From assembly GCA_963778165.1 (NCBI GenBank), contig CAVZTE010000001.1, forward strand, positions 1 to 64,000: a DNA stretch of 64,000 bases, written 5' to 3'. Every line of letters starts with the position of its first letter. Position 1 is the first letter of the stretch. This document shows, piece by piece, positions 34,517-43,369 of this stretch. Position numbers and translations under genes: made by a program. A model generated the notes under the pieces. That model was not told the DNA's origin, searched no databases, and saw only the letters and a list, made by a program, of their open reading frames with translations. Source of the DNA: Bog-756 sp963778165 (GTDB lineage Bacteria > Actinomycetota > Acidimicrobiia > Acidimicrobiales > RAAP-2).

Positions 34517-37500
34517 GTGAGCACCCCGGCGTCCGCTCCGTCTCCGGGACCGTCGGGACCCGGCTCGGTCGGTGCGTCTCCGTCACCCCGGCCCTCCGAC
34601 CGGGACCGGCGACGACCGGTCCTGACCCGCTGCCACGAACCACCCAGGCGACCGCCGGCTACCACCGCCACCGCTACCAGCCACACGATGATCGAGAAGA
34701 GCAGTGACAACGGTGTGGCCGGTCCACCGGCGAAGTGCAGCGTGCTGACCCCGGCCTGGGTGACCCGGAACCGGGCGGCCCAGCCGAACGAGGGCGACCG
34801 CACCGCCGCAGTGCCTCCGGGCTGGTCCAGGACCCACCGGCCGGCCGGAGCTGACGCCGTGAACAAGGTGCCCGGTGTGAGCGGGCCCCGGAACGATCGG
34901 GCTCCGGGCGGACCGGGCAGCACCGCCTTGATCTTCGGCACCAACGGCGCACCGGGTGAGGAGTCATCCACCGCGGTCAGCCGGGCCGTGGTCGCCTGGG
35001 CCCGCTGGGGGATCCAGGCGGCGTTGGAGTAGACGGTGATCCCGGTGCCCGAGATGACCGGGGTCAGATCCAACTGGCTGTCGAGGGCCGGGGCCAGGGT
35101 GGCCGGGACCGGGTAGGACTGCGGGCTCTGCTCACCGCTGATCTCGGGAGCCAGCGACGTGAGCACCACCACGTAGCGGATCCCGGCCGGGGCCAACAGC
35201 CGGCCCAGGCGATCGGTCCGATTGGTAGAGGCCAGATCGACGGCCGCCGCCAGCTCCGATGCCGGGCCGGGTGCGGTGCCGTTCCACAGCCATCGGGCGT
35301 CGGGGCTCCCGTTCTCGGAGGTGGCATAGGCCAGCCCGTGGCCCACACTCCACGATCCCTGATTGAGGGAGCGGGGATCTCCGAGCCACAGGACCCGGAA
35401 GGCCCCGGCCGAGGCCTTGGCGTTCATCCACTTGACCGACTGGCTGAAGTCGTTGAGGGGAAGGTCCCACCGTCCCGGGGCCGCCGAGATCAGCGTCGGG
35501 ATGGACCCCAGGATGAGGGCCACGGCGGCCAACACCGAGACCAGCTGCCGCCATCCGAACTCGGCGGCCCGCAGGTCCTCCTCGAAGGCGGCCACCCCCA
35601 GGCCGATGGCGGCGGCCACGGCCACGGCGGCGGGCCCCAGCAGCACCAGGGGCTCGATGGCCAGGCTGCCGGTCCAGCCCCGACCGATGACCCAGGCCGC
35701 GGTCCAGAACACCAGGGCGATGGCCCAGAATCGTCCGGCCCACCGGAACCGCTCCCCACGGGCCAGCACCAGGGGGACCAGGGCGGCCAGGGCGAACCCC
35801 CAAGCCAGGGGGGAGACCCCGATCGGGCCGGTGGCGAACCGGAGCAAGGAGTCCCACGACGCCGCCTCGGACGCCGGGATGGGTACGCCGAAGACCGACA
35901 CCGCCCCCCGTCCGGCCGCCACCACGCCGATCACCCAGGGCAGGCAGATGACCGCGGCCACTGCGGTGGCCCCCACCGCCAGCACCAGCACCCGCCGGAC
36001 CGCCCGCCACTCGTTGACCACCGCCGAGCAGACCATCAGGATGGCTGCGGCCAGCAGGACCACGACCGCGGCGGCGGGGACGAACGACACCAGCACCGCC
36101 TCCAGCAGGCCCAGGGCCACCACGCTCCGGAAGGTCAGGCGACCGGCGCGCCCCGAAGCCGGGACGTCGCCCGCCGCGGCGCCCCGGGGTGCAGCCCCGC
36201 CGGCCGAGTACGGCGCAGACCCGGTAGCCCGGAACAGCCGCACCAGCACCCACGGTCCCCCGGCATAGATCACCAGGGCACCCCAGCGCCCCAGGGCCAG
36301 GGCGTTATAGGGCACGGCCACGGCCAGGTAGGCCAGTCCGGAGATGAGCGAGGCCCGCTGGGAGCCGAACGGTCGGACCAGCCGGACCACGCCCCACACT
36401 CCGAGCGGGATGCAGGCGTAGATGAGGACCTTCTGGGTCATACCCATGGCCCCGAAGAGGACGGTGCCGACCAGGCCGGAGAGGGCCAGGGCCGGCGAGG
36501 CCGGGGCGGTGGTCCCCACGCCCGAGGGGTGCCACCCGGCGAAGAATTGGTCCCAGGTCGAGGACCAGTCAGGGAAGGGAACGAACTGACCCACCACCGG
36601 CAGCCGGGCGCCGACGATCCCCCGGGACCCGATGACCACCACCAACGCCGCGATCAGCCAGACCGTGAGGCGGACCCGACCGCTCAGCCGGCCCCGCCGG
36701 TCCCCGGCCGCCACCGGGGGGAGGGCGGTGGGAGCGATTGCTCCGGCAGTCCCGGTGGCGGCAACGGCGCTCCCACTCCCGGCGGTGCCGGCAACGGCGG
36801 TGGTGGCGGCGGCGGCGACAGTGGTGGCGGTGGCCCCGACAGCCACCATCGCCGCTTGATCGTCGACCGCGGCCAGCTCGTCAGCGTGGGCGCCGTGGAA
36901 CCCGTGCTGGAACACCCGCCGGCCGTAGGCCGAGAGCCGGGCGCTGCCCCCGATCTGGAACAGGCGGATCTCCTTGTCACCAAGGCGGCGGTGCCCCTTG
37001 AGCTCCTTGCGCTGGCGGCGGACCACGGAGAGGTGGCCCAGGTTCCACCGCCAGGCCCGGACCACCGCTCGGGCCCGGGCCCGGTTGCCGGCCAACTCCG
37101 CCACGATGACCTCACCGAGGGCCAGCACGAAGATCTGCGGCACCACCCGGAACAGGTGGAAGCGGCCGTAGCACTTGAACACGGCCAGGAGCTCGTGACG
37201 ACGTTGCAGCTCCTGGAGGGTCACCGGTGACTTGGACGACTGGTCTTCCCCACCCACCAGGGAGTGTTCGATGGGACGTGCCCCGCCGGCCAACTCCTCG
37301 AGGTGGCGCACCCGGGCATCAGGGGCGACGATGATCCGGGCTCCGACCACCTGGGCCCGCCAGCACAGGTCGAGGTCCTCGCCCATGGCCACGATGGCCG
37401 GGTCGAAGCCGCCGAGCTCGTCGAACAGGTCCGCCCGGACCAGGGTGACGCCGCCGGGGGCCACGAATACGTCCCGCACCGCGTCGTGCTGGCCGTGATC

Positions 37501-37956
37501 GATCTCCCCGGGCTGGACCCGGTCGACCACCGATCCGCCCTTGTCGACGGTCATCCCCACATGGATCAGCCGATCGGGGTCGTTCCAGCTGACCACCTTG
37601 GGCGAGACGATCCCGGCGTTGGATCGGAAAGCCTCTTCCACCAGCAGGTGGATGGTGTCGGGATACAGCGCCACGTCGTCGTGGCACAGGAGGAAGTAGG
37701 CGGCGCCGTCCACCATGGCCTGGGCCTCGTTGATGGTGGCGCCGAATCCCCGGTTCTCGTCGAACCGGCGGACGTAGGCCGTGGGCAGGGCCTCGGCCAC
37801 CCGTGCCGTCAGGTCGTCAGCCGATGCCGAATCGAGGACCAAAACGGACAGCTCCGCATAGTCCTGCGAACGGAGTGAGGCCAGCGTCTCTTCAAACCAC
37901 GGACCTGGATCGTGGGCGATGACGACGGCGACAACCGGCGGTGCCAGTGTTTCCAT
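34513..37956 (-). CDS. Large membrane family 2 glycosyltransferase
   Basis: 1147 residues. Residues 1-250 are a GT2 domain: VVAVVIAHDPGPWFEETLASL, DENRGFGATINEAQ, LLCHDDVALYPD as the DxD region, and the acceptor region MGEDLDLCWRAQ. A basic region, an Ala/Thr/Gly-rich low-complexity stretch (about 370-410), then about twelve hydrophobic segments and an extracytoplasmic domain of about 300 residues follow. The last membrane helix is near 1090. This layout is that of the giant actinobacterial enzymes that move sugars onto lipid-linked precursors. It is translated together with DUF5719. A possible -10 box TAGCCT lies ten bases before the ATG at 37956. Confidence 0.85.
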   Translation of the reverse strand: METLAPPVVAVVIAHDPGPWFEETLASLRSQDYAELSVLVLDSASADDLTARVAEALPTAYVRRFDENRGFGATINEAQAMVDGAAYFLLCHDDVALYPDTIHLLVEEAFRSNAGIVSPKVVSWNDPDRLIHVGMTVDKGGSVVDRVQPGEIDHGQHDAVRDVFVAPGGVTLVRADLFDELGGFDPAIVAMGEDLDLCWRAQVVGARIIVAPDARVRHLEELAGGARPIEHSLVGGEDQSSKSPVTLQELQRRHELLAVFKCYGRFHLFRVVPQIFVLALGEVIVAELAGNRARARAVVRAWRWNLGHLSVVRRQRKELKGHRRLGDKEIRLFQIGGSARLSAYGRRVFQHGFHGAHADELAAVDDQAAMVAVGATATTVAAAATTAVAGTAGSGSAVAATGTAGAIAPTALPPVAAGDRRGRLSGRVRLTVWLIAALVVVIGSRGIVGARLPVVGQFVPFPDWSSTWDQFFAGWHPSGVGTTAPASPALALSGLVGTVLFGAMGMTQKVLIYACIPLGVWGVVRLVRPFGSQRASLISGLAYLAVAVPYNALALGRWGALVIYAGGPWVLVRLFRATGSAPYSAGGAAPRGAAAGDVPASGRAGRLTFRSVVALGLLEAVLVSFVPAAAVVVLLAAAILMVCSAVVNEWRAVRRVLVLAVGATAVAAVICLPWVIGVVAAGRGAVSVFGVPIPASEAASWDSLLRFATGPIGVSPLAWGFALAALVPLVLARGERFRWAGRFWAIALVFWTAAWVIGRGWTGSLAIEPLVLLGPAAVAVAAAIGLGVAAFEEDLRAAEFGWRQLVSVLAAVALILGSIPTLISAAPGRWDLPLNDFSQSVKWMNAKASAGAFRVLWLGDPRSLNQGSWSVGHGLAYATSENGSPDARWLWNGTAPGPASELAAAVDLASTNRTDRLGRLLAPAGIRYVVVLTSLAPEISGEQSPQSYPVPATLAPALDSQLDLTPVISGTGITVYSNAAWIPQRAQATTARLTAVDDSSPGAPLVPKIKAVLPGPPGARSFRGPLTPGTLFTASAPAGRWVLDQPGGTAAVRSPSFGWAARFRVTQAGVSTLHFAGGPATPLSLLFSIIVWLVAVAVVAGGRLGGSWQRVRTGRRRSRSEGRGDGDAPTEPGPDGPGDGADAGVLT

Positions 37957-38031
37957 CAGAGATCAGAGGCTATCGGGCTGCAACTGCTTGCAGGTGACTT
38001 TTCCTCTGAACAGGGACAACGCCTCAAGTGC

Positions 38032-38060
38032 TTGCAAATGTTTATCACGGCGCATACACT
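38032..38060 (+). promoter_or_regulatory. Sigma70-type promoter of the helical protein gene
   Basis: TTGCAA (38032-38037), a 17-base spacer and TACACT (38055-38060), the best -35/-10 pair in the window, in an A+T-richer patch. It would give a leader of about 85 bases before the ATG at 38154. Confidence 0.6.
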
Positions 38061-38153
38061 TGTATCCATACGGGACCGACAGTCCCACCGTGAGGGTTCC
38101 GACCGTCGGGCGTCACCGACGACGCTTCGCCCTCCGAATACAAGGAGCAAACA

Positions 38154-38585
38154 ATGCCAGAGATCAAGATGCCCGAGTTCACCATCCCCGACATCACCAC
38201 CGATGTCACCAAGGCCGCCAAGGACGTCGCCGCCGTGGCCAAGGACGCCACCTACGTCGTCATCGGCGCCGGCGTGCTCGGCTACCAGCAGGCCCAGGTG
38301 CAGCGTCAGGAGCTACTCAAGCTGCTGGCCGAGCCCAAGGCTGACCTCGAGGGCCGCCTGAACGCCATGCGCGGCGACCTCAGCGACGCCCTCCACACCG
38401 TCGACACCACGGTCGAGACCCTGGTGGAGCGGTTCGAAGAGATCATCGAGCGCCTCGAGACCGCCGTCGCCCCCCTGGAGGACCGCCTGCCGGCCCAGGC
38501 CCGGGACCTGGCCAAGCAGGCCCACGTCCAGGCCAAAGAGGCCCGCACCCAGATCCGTTCGCGGATTCCGAACGTCGCTTCCTGA
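38154..38585 (+). CDS. Alanine-rich helical protein, phasin- or HbhA-like
   Basis: 143 residues. Unrecognised as a family member, but clear in form. A short start with MPEIKMPEFTIPDIT, a weakly hydrophobic stretch (TYVVIGAGVLGYQQA) and then about 80 residues of amphipathic helix (LEGRLNAMRGDLSDALHTVD, RFEEIIERLETAVAPLEDRL) ending in a basic, Arg/Gln-rich tail. This resembles mycobacterial heparin-binding hemagglutinin and phasins, which coat storage granules or bind surfaces. It has its own good promoter, an AAGGAGC site before the ATG and a hairpin terminator, so it is a single, perhaps highly expressed, unit. Confidence 0.7.
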   Translation: MPEIKMPEFTIPDITTDVTKAAKDVAAVAKDATYVVIGAGVLGYQQAQVQRQELLKLLAEPKADLEGRLNAMRGDLSDALHTVDTTVETLVERFEEIIERLETAVAPLEDRLPAQARDLAKQAHVQAKEARTQIRSRIPNVAS

Positions 38586-38629
38586 CCGTCGTTCGCCGAC
38601 GGTCGCACTCTGACCGTCGCCCCCGACGG
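38584..38629. terminator. Pair of hairpins between convergent genes
   Basis: GACCGTCG-TTCGC-CGACGGTC (38584-38604) begins inside the stop codon of the helical protein gene, and CCGTCG-CCCC-CGACGG (38614-38629) follows. No T-run. The two genes converge here, so it may serve both strands. Confidence 0.55.
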
Positions 38630-38658
38630 CCACGTCCTACCTGACGCGGGTCCAGGCC

Positions 38659-39558
38659 TCAGTCGGCCTGGGCCCGCCAGTAGGCCAGCACGTCAGCCAG
38701 GGTCTGCTCCAGGGGGATCTCCGGCTTCCACCCGGTGGCTCCGGCCAGGCGCCCGGGATCACCCCGCAGCACCGGGACCTCCACCGGCCGCACCAGGGCC
38801 GGATCGATCTCGAACTCGAGGGTGGCTCCGGCCAGCTCCAGCAGCCCGTCGGCGATCTCTTTGATGGCCACGTCGCGTCCCGAGCACACGTTGTACACCG
38901 TGCCGGCCTGGCCCGAGGTGATCAGCAACCGGTAGGCCCGCACCACGTCACGCACGTCGGTGAAGTCACGCCGAGCCGAGAGGTTCCCCACCTTGATGGT
39001 CCCCGAGCCGTGTCGCTCGGCCTCCACGATCCTCCGGGCCAGAGCGGCCACGGCGAACTGGGGGCTCTGGGCCGGACCGATGTGGTTGAAGGGACGGACG
39101 GTGATGACGTCCTGGTCGTAGCCCAGGAACGCCTGCGCCGTGAGGGCCTCAGCCGCCAGCTTGCTGGCGGCATAGGGCGACAGGGGCGCCGTGGCGGACT
39201 CCTCGGTCAGGGGGAGGAGCGCCGGGTCGGTCACGGCGCCGTAGACCTCGGCCGAGCTGGTCACCAGAACTTTGGGGTTGGTCCCGCACTCCCGGGCTGC
39301 GGCCAACAGGGCACCGGTCCCCAGCACGTTGACGGCCAGGACCTGTAGCGGATCGGCCCAGGAGTCCCCCACGTGGGTCAGGGCGGCCAGGTGGTAGATG
39401 GCGTCGGGGGCAGCCTGCGACAGCGCAGCCAACAGAGCGGTGGGATCGGTGATCTCCACCTCGCGGTCGATGAGCACCACCTCATCACCCTGGGCTCGGA
39501 GGTGCTCGGCCAGCCAGGTGGCGACGAAGCCGCTACCGCCGGTGATGAGGGAACGCAC
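38659..39558 (-). CDS. rmd: GDP-6-deoxy-D-mannose reductase-like epimerase/reductase
   Basis: 299 residues, extended SDR fold. NAD(P) loop TGGSGFVATWLAEHL, catalytic Ser in TSSAEVYG and YxxxK in SPYAASKLAAE. RPFNHIGPAQSPQFAV and the C-terminal GWKPEIPLEQTLADVL are typical of GDP-4-keto-6-deoxymannose reductases (Rmd) and the related GDP-mannose dehydratases. It would make GDP-D-rhamnose or a similar sugar nucleotide; the partner dehydratase (Gmd) is not in the window, so a different substrate is possible. It leads the row of GT4 genes on the right but is last in their transcription order. GTG start. Confidence 0.72.
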   Translation of the reverse strand: MRSLITGGSGFVATWLAEHLRAQGDEVVLIDREVEITDPTALLAALSQAAPDAIYHLAALTHVGDSWADPLQVLAVNVLGTGALLAAARECGTNPKVLVTSSAEVYGAVTDPALLPLTEESATAPLSPYAASKLAAEALTAQAFLGYDQDVITVRPFNHIGPAQSPQFAVAALARRIVEAERHGSGTIKVGNLSARRDFTDVRDVVRAYRLLITSGQAGTVYNVCSGRDVAIKEIADGLLELAGATLEFEIDPALVRPVEVPVLRGDPGRLAGATGWKPEIPLEQTLADVLAYWRAQAD

Positions 39559-39566
39559 GACGGGTC

Positions 39567-39572
39567 ACCCTA
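39567..39572 (-). promoter_or_regulatory. Candidate -10 box of rmd
   Basis: TAGGGT, eight bases before the GTG at 39558, overlapping the end region of the upstream glycosyltransferase gene. rmd may thus have its own start. Confidence 0.4.
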
Positions 39573-39576
39573 CTGG

Positions 39577-40810
39577 CTACCGGGCCGGACCAGCATTTCC
39601 GGGCTTCGAGGGGTGCCGGGCGGCGTACCGGTACGCCTCGAGGTGACGCTCGGCGCTGGCCGCCCAGGTGTGGCGGGCCACGATGTCGAACCCCAGTCGG
39701 CGCCGCTCCGGTCCGCCCGGAGCCTGCTCCCGTCCGCCGGCCAGTTGGGCCTCCATGGCGTCAGCCAGTCCAGCCACATCACCCGGGGCCACCAGCGTGG
39801 CGGCGGCACCGGCCACCTCCTCCATGGCCGTCCCCGCCGTCGTCACCAGCGAGGCCCCGCAAGCCAGGGCCTCCAGGGCCGGGAGGCCGAACCCCTCGTA
39901 CAGGGCCGGATAGACCACCCCGGTGGACGATCGCAGCAGCGCCGGCACGGCACGGTCGGGCACGTAGCCGGTCCTCACGATGCGGCTCGTCACCCCGGAG
40001 GCCTCCACGGCCCGGTCCACGGCGGCCGTGCCCCAACCGGCCCCGCCGGCCAGCACCAACAGGGCATCGGGATGGCGGCCGGCGATGCGCCCGAAGGCCT
40101 CCACCAACGACGGCAGGTCCTTGCGCGGCTCCACGGTGCCGACGAACACCAGATAGGGACGGCCGGCCACCAGTCGGTCGTCCAGCGACGGCCAGCATGG
40201 CGGCGTCGGAGCCGGGCTCGGGCTCGTCGGGTCGGAAGCGGTCGGTGTCGACACCGTGGGGGGCCACGAACACCTGCGCCTCCACCCGGCACCACCGGGC
40301 CAACTGCTCGGCGGTGACCCGGCTGGGGCAGACCACCGCGGCCGCCTGGCGGGCCGCCACCTTGATGGCCCGCCGGAACAGCAGGACCTTGGACCACTGG
40401 TGCCAGTCGGCCTGCTCGAAGAAGCTGAGATCGTGCACGGTCACCACCGCCGGCACCGACGAACGCTCGGGCATGGTGTAGTGCGGGCCGTGGTGAACCT
40501 CCACCGAACGGCCGGCCACCAGCCGGGGCAGGCGGACCTGTTCCCAGGCCAGTCGGGCCAGCCGGGACGTGGGTGCCCGGGGATCGAGCTCGTGCTCCCC
40601 GGCCATGGCCCGCCACCGGGTCACGTCCGAGCGCCGGCTGAACAGCACCAGGTCGGTGTCGGACCGGACGGCCAGGGCCCCGGCCAGGGCCAGGGTGTAC
40701 TGACCCGCCCCGACCGGTCGGGGCGGCACCGCGGTGACATCGAGCGACAGGCGCAGCGGTTCGGCGGCCCCCCGTCGGGGTTCAGCCACCCCGCCATGGG
40801 GTTCAGCCAC
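39577..40810 (-). CDS. GT4 glycosyltransferase, frameshifted
   Basis: About 410 residues when joined. GT-B fold: N-terminal acceptor half (LSLDVTAVPPRPVGAGQYTL, VVTVHDLSFFEQADW, CPSRVTAEQLARWC, APHGVDTDRFRPDE) and C-terminal donor half (FVGTVEPRKDLPSLVEAF, ALYEGFGLPALEALACG with the EGFGLP nucleotide-sugar motif). The halves lie in different frames; the break is between about 40185 and 40200 and one extra base repairs it. The N-terminus has a small repeat (GGVAEPRRGAAEP). The start overlaps the end of the next gene by eight bases. Probably adds a hexose or deoxyhexose to a lipid-linked glycan; donor unknown. Confidence 0.78.
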
Positions 40811-41972
40811 CCCGATCCCCCGAATGCCCCACTGACCGGCGTGCCTCGTCCCACACCGCCAGGTGCCGTCGGGCGATGACCTTCCACGACAGGTCGGCGG
40901 AGCGGGCGAACCCGAGAGCGGTCAGCCGGGCCCGTTCGTCGTCGTCGGTGGCCACCCGCAGGAGCCCCTCGGCGATGGAGTCGGTGTCGCGGGGGTCGAC
41001 CTCGTGGGCCGCTCCGGCCGTGCTGGGCAGGGGGCTGGCCACCACCGGCGTGCCGAAGGTCATGGCTTCCACCGGTGGCAGCCCGAACCCCTCGATGAGG
41101 GGCACGTAGGCCAAGAGGCGGGACAGGGCATACAGGGCGGAGAGCTCCGGTGGCGACACCAACCCCACCAGGCTCACCCCGGGTCTCGGCGTGACCTGCT
41201 GCCCCCAGCCGCTCGGTCCCACCAGGACCAACGGCCACGGCTCGGGCAACGACCCCCGGATCCGGTCGTAGGCCTCGATCAACCGGGCCTGGTTCTTGCG
41301 GGGCTCGAGGGTGCCCACGCTCAACAGGAAGGGCCCGGTGATGCCCAGCCGGGACAGATGGGCCCGGGCCGACTCGAAGTCGGGAGGAGGGAGGTGGTCA
41401 GAGCCCATGGGGATCACCGTGATGGCCTCGGCCGGGGCGCCGGCCCCGCACAGGTCGTCGGCCACCACCGACGCCGGCACCACGAACCGGTCCGCCCGGC
41501 GCAGAGCCCGGCGGAGGGCGCCCTCGTGCCACGACCGTCCCCGGGCGGGATAGGCCTCGGGGACCCGTCGCCACAGGAGGTCGTGCACCGTGGCCACCAG
41601 GGCCGCCCGGCCCGGCTCGATGGTCGACAGCGAGGTGGCGTGGACCACGTCGAAGTGGCCCGGCGCCCGGAGGAGGCCGGCATCCCAGGTCCGGGTCAGG
41701 ATCGGCCCCGGGAGGACCGACCGGCGCACCGGGTGGCCCAGCACCGACAACGGGTCGGGTCCCTGGCGGCCGCCGGGAGATCGGCTGGCCAGCAACTCCA
41801 GCTCGGGCCGCTCGTGGGGCTCCAGGGCATCGAGGCCCTGGAGGAGGCCCCCGATGTAGGTCCCGATCCCGCCCGATGCCGTCCGCCGGAGCTGCTCGAC
41901 CATCATCAGCAGCCGGGTGGGGGCGGTCCCTCGAGGGGCTTCGCTCCGGGCCTGGTGCACGGCTTCGCTCAC
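40803..41972 (-). CDS. GT4 glycosyltransferase
   Basis: 389 residues, complete GT-B enzyme. Acceptor half with RTASGGIGTYIGGLLQGL, TVHDLLWRRVPEAYP, VPASVVADDLCGAG and IPMGSDHLPPPD. Donor half with LLSVGTLEPRKNQARLIEAYD, LVGPSGWG and LIEGFGLPPVEAMTFGTPVV. Related to mannosyl- and rhamnosyltransferases of polysaccharide clusters (WbaZ/MtfB type). It overlaps the following gene by eight bases and the preceding one by four (41969-41972), so the three GT4 genes form one tightly coupled unit. Confidence 0.87.
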   Translation of the reverse strand: MSEAVHQARSEAPRGTAPTRLLMMVEQLRRTASGGIGTYIGGLLQGLDALEPHERPELELLASRSPGGRQGPDPLSVLGHPVRRSVLPGPILTRTWDAGLLRAPGHFDVVHATSLSTIEPGRAALVATVHDLLWRRVPEAYPARGRSWHEGALRRALRRADRFVVPASVVADDLCGAGAPAEAITVIPMGSDHLPPPDFESARAHLSRLGITGPFLLSVGTLEPRKNQARLIEAYDRIRGSLPEPWPLVLVGPSGWGQQVTPRPGVSLVGLVSPPELSALYALSRLLAYVPLIEGFGLPPVEAMTFGTPVVASPLPSTAGAAHEVDPRDTDSIAEGLLRVATDDDERARLTALGFARSADLSWKVIARRHLAVWDEARRSVGHSGDRGG

Positions 41973-43291
41973 CTCGCCGGCGCCGGTCGGGTGCTTGCCC
42001 GGGACGCCTCGGAGTGGACGGCGTCCCGGTACAGCTGGGCCAGTCCGTGGGCACAGGCCGACCAGGTGAACTCCTGGCTTCGGCGCCGACCGCGTTCGAT
42101 CAGCTGTTCGACCTCGGGACCACCATCGAGGACCCCGATGACCTGAGCGGCCAGCCCGTCACGGTCCCCCGGCGCCACCAGCACCGCCCCGTCCCCCACC
42201 ACTTCGGGCACGGCCCCGGCCGCGGTGGCCACCACCGGGACCCCGGCGGCCATGGCCTGCAGGGGCGGGAACCCGAACCCCTCGTAGACCGACGGGTAGA
42301 CCAGGGCCGCGGCGTGCTGTTGCACCGCGGCCAGTGACCGGTCGTCCAGGTAGCCCGGCCGCACGATGCGGGAGCGGGCCGGCGAGGCCTCCACCGCCTC
42401 CCGGTACCGTTCGATGCCCCACCCGTCACGGCCCACGATCACCAGGGCCACGTCGGGATGGGCCGCGGCCACCGACGAGAAGGCCGAGACCAGCAAGGGG
42501 TAGTCCTTGCGCGGCTCGATGGTGCCGATGGCCAGGAGGTAGCGACGGCAACCGTCGGGCAGTTCGAGCGGCGGCGTGGTGGAGGGCGGTGCGCCGGGTG
42601 CTGAGCCGGCCTCGTCGGAGCGGCGGGTCGTCGGAGCGGCGCGGTCGTCGGGGGCGGCGCGGTCGTCGGGGTTGGCGCGGCGCCGGTCGTCTGGGGCGCG
42701 CTCGTCGGGAGCGCCGGGAATACCGTGGTGGACGGCCCGCACCCGCTCGGGGTCGATCCCCAGCTCCGCCACCACCTCCTCCGCCACGAAGTGGGAGGGG
42801 GTGTGCACCCACGCCCCCTCGGCGGCGGCCCGGCGGATGAGGTCGGGGAACACCAACGTCGAGGGGTCGCACAGCTCCGGGTACAGCACCACGCCCAGGT
42901 CGTGCACGGTCATGACCCGGGCCGCCCGGCGGGTCGGGGGCACCACGAAGTTGGAGCCGTGCACCACATCGTGGCGCCCGATGAACCACTCGACCGGTGG
43001 CTGGGAGTACCGCCCCCACGCCGCGTGCAGAGGACGGGCCGGCATGGCCCGCTGCCGGATGGCGACGCCGGCGGGCACTTCGGAGGCCAGGGCGTGGCGC
43101 CGGCGCCAGCTCACGGCGTAGGCCGACACCTCGAGCCCGGGCAGGTCCGAGAGGCCCGAGAGGGCGCCGGCACAGAACATGCCGACACCGGTGGGACTAC
43201 CCAGCAGTGGAGTGGCGTCGAATCCGACGGAGAGCCGGCCCCGCGGAGAGGTGGCAGATGGCTCCGGCGGCACGCAGCGAGCCTTGCACAT
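41969..43291 (-). CDS. GT4 glycosyltransferase with low-complexity insert
   Basis: 440 residues. GT-B fold as in the two genes after it: VGFDATPLLGSPTGVGMF, HGSNFVVPPTRRAARVMTVHDLG, VHTPSHFVAEEVV, then LLAIGTIEPRKDYPLLVSAF and VYEGFGFPPLQAMAAGVPVV. Between the two halves (bases about 42580-42710) lies an insert of about 40 residues made of repeated Asp-Asp-Arg-Ala units, coded by a GC-rich near-repeat; relatives have a short linker there. Start: ATG 43291, chosen as the first that leaves room for the divergent fbiA promoter; no ribosome binding site is obvious. First gene of the GT4 unit. Confidence 0.82.
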   Translation of the reverse strand: MCKARCVPPEPSATSPRGRLSVGFDATPLLGSPTGVGMFCAGALSGLSDLPGLEVSAYAVSWRRRHALASEVPAGVAIRQRAMPARPLHAAWGRYSQPPVEWFIGRHDVVHGSNFVVPPTRRAARVMTVHDLGVVLYPELCDPSTLVFPDLIRRAAAEGAWVHTPSHFVAEEVVAELGIDPERVRAVHHGIPGAPDERAPDDRRRANPDDRAAPDDRAAPTTRRSDEAGSAPGAPPSTTPPLELPDGCRRYLLAIGTIEPRKDYPLLVSAFSSVAAAHPDVALVIVGRDGWGIERYREAVEASPARSRIVRPGYLDDRSLAAVQQHAAALVYPSVYEGFGFPPLQAMAAGVPVVATAAGAVPEVVGDGAVLVAPGDRDGLAAQVIGVLDGGPEVEQLIERGRRRSQEFTWSACAHGLAQLYRDAVHSEASRASTRPAPAR

Positions 43292-43357
43292 CGCCAGAGC
43301 CACCGACACCGATGGCCGGGGTCGGTCGGGGCCGGCGGCCCCGGCCGGTGGGGCCGC

Positions 43358-43363
43358 TAACCT
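43358..43363 (+). promoter_or_regulatory. Candidate -10 box, leaderless start of fbiA
   Basis: TAACCT, six bases before the ATG at 43370. No ribosome binding site. Confidence 0.5.
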
Positions 43364-43369
43364 GCGCCG

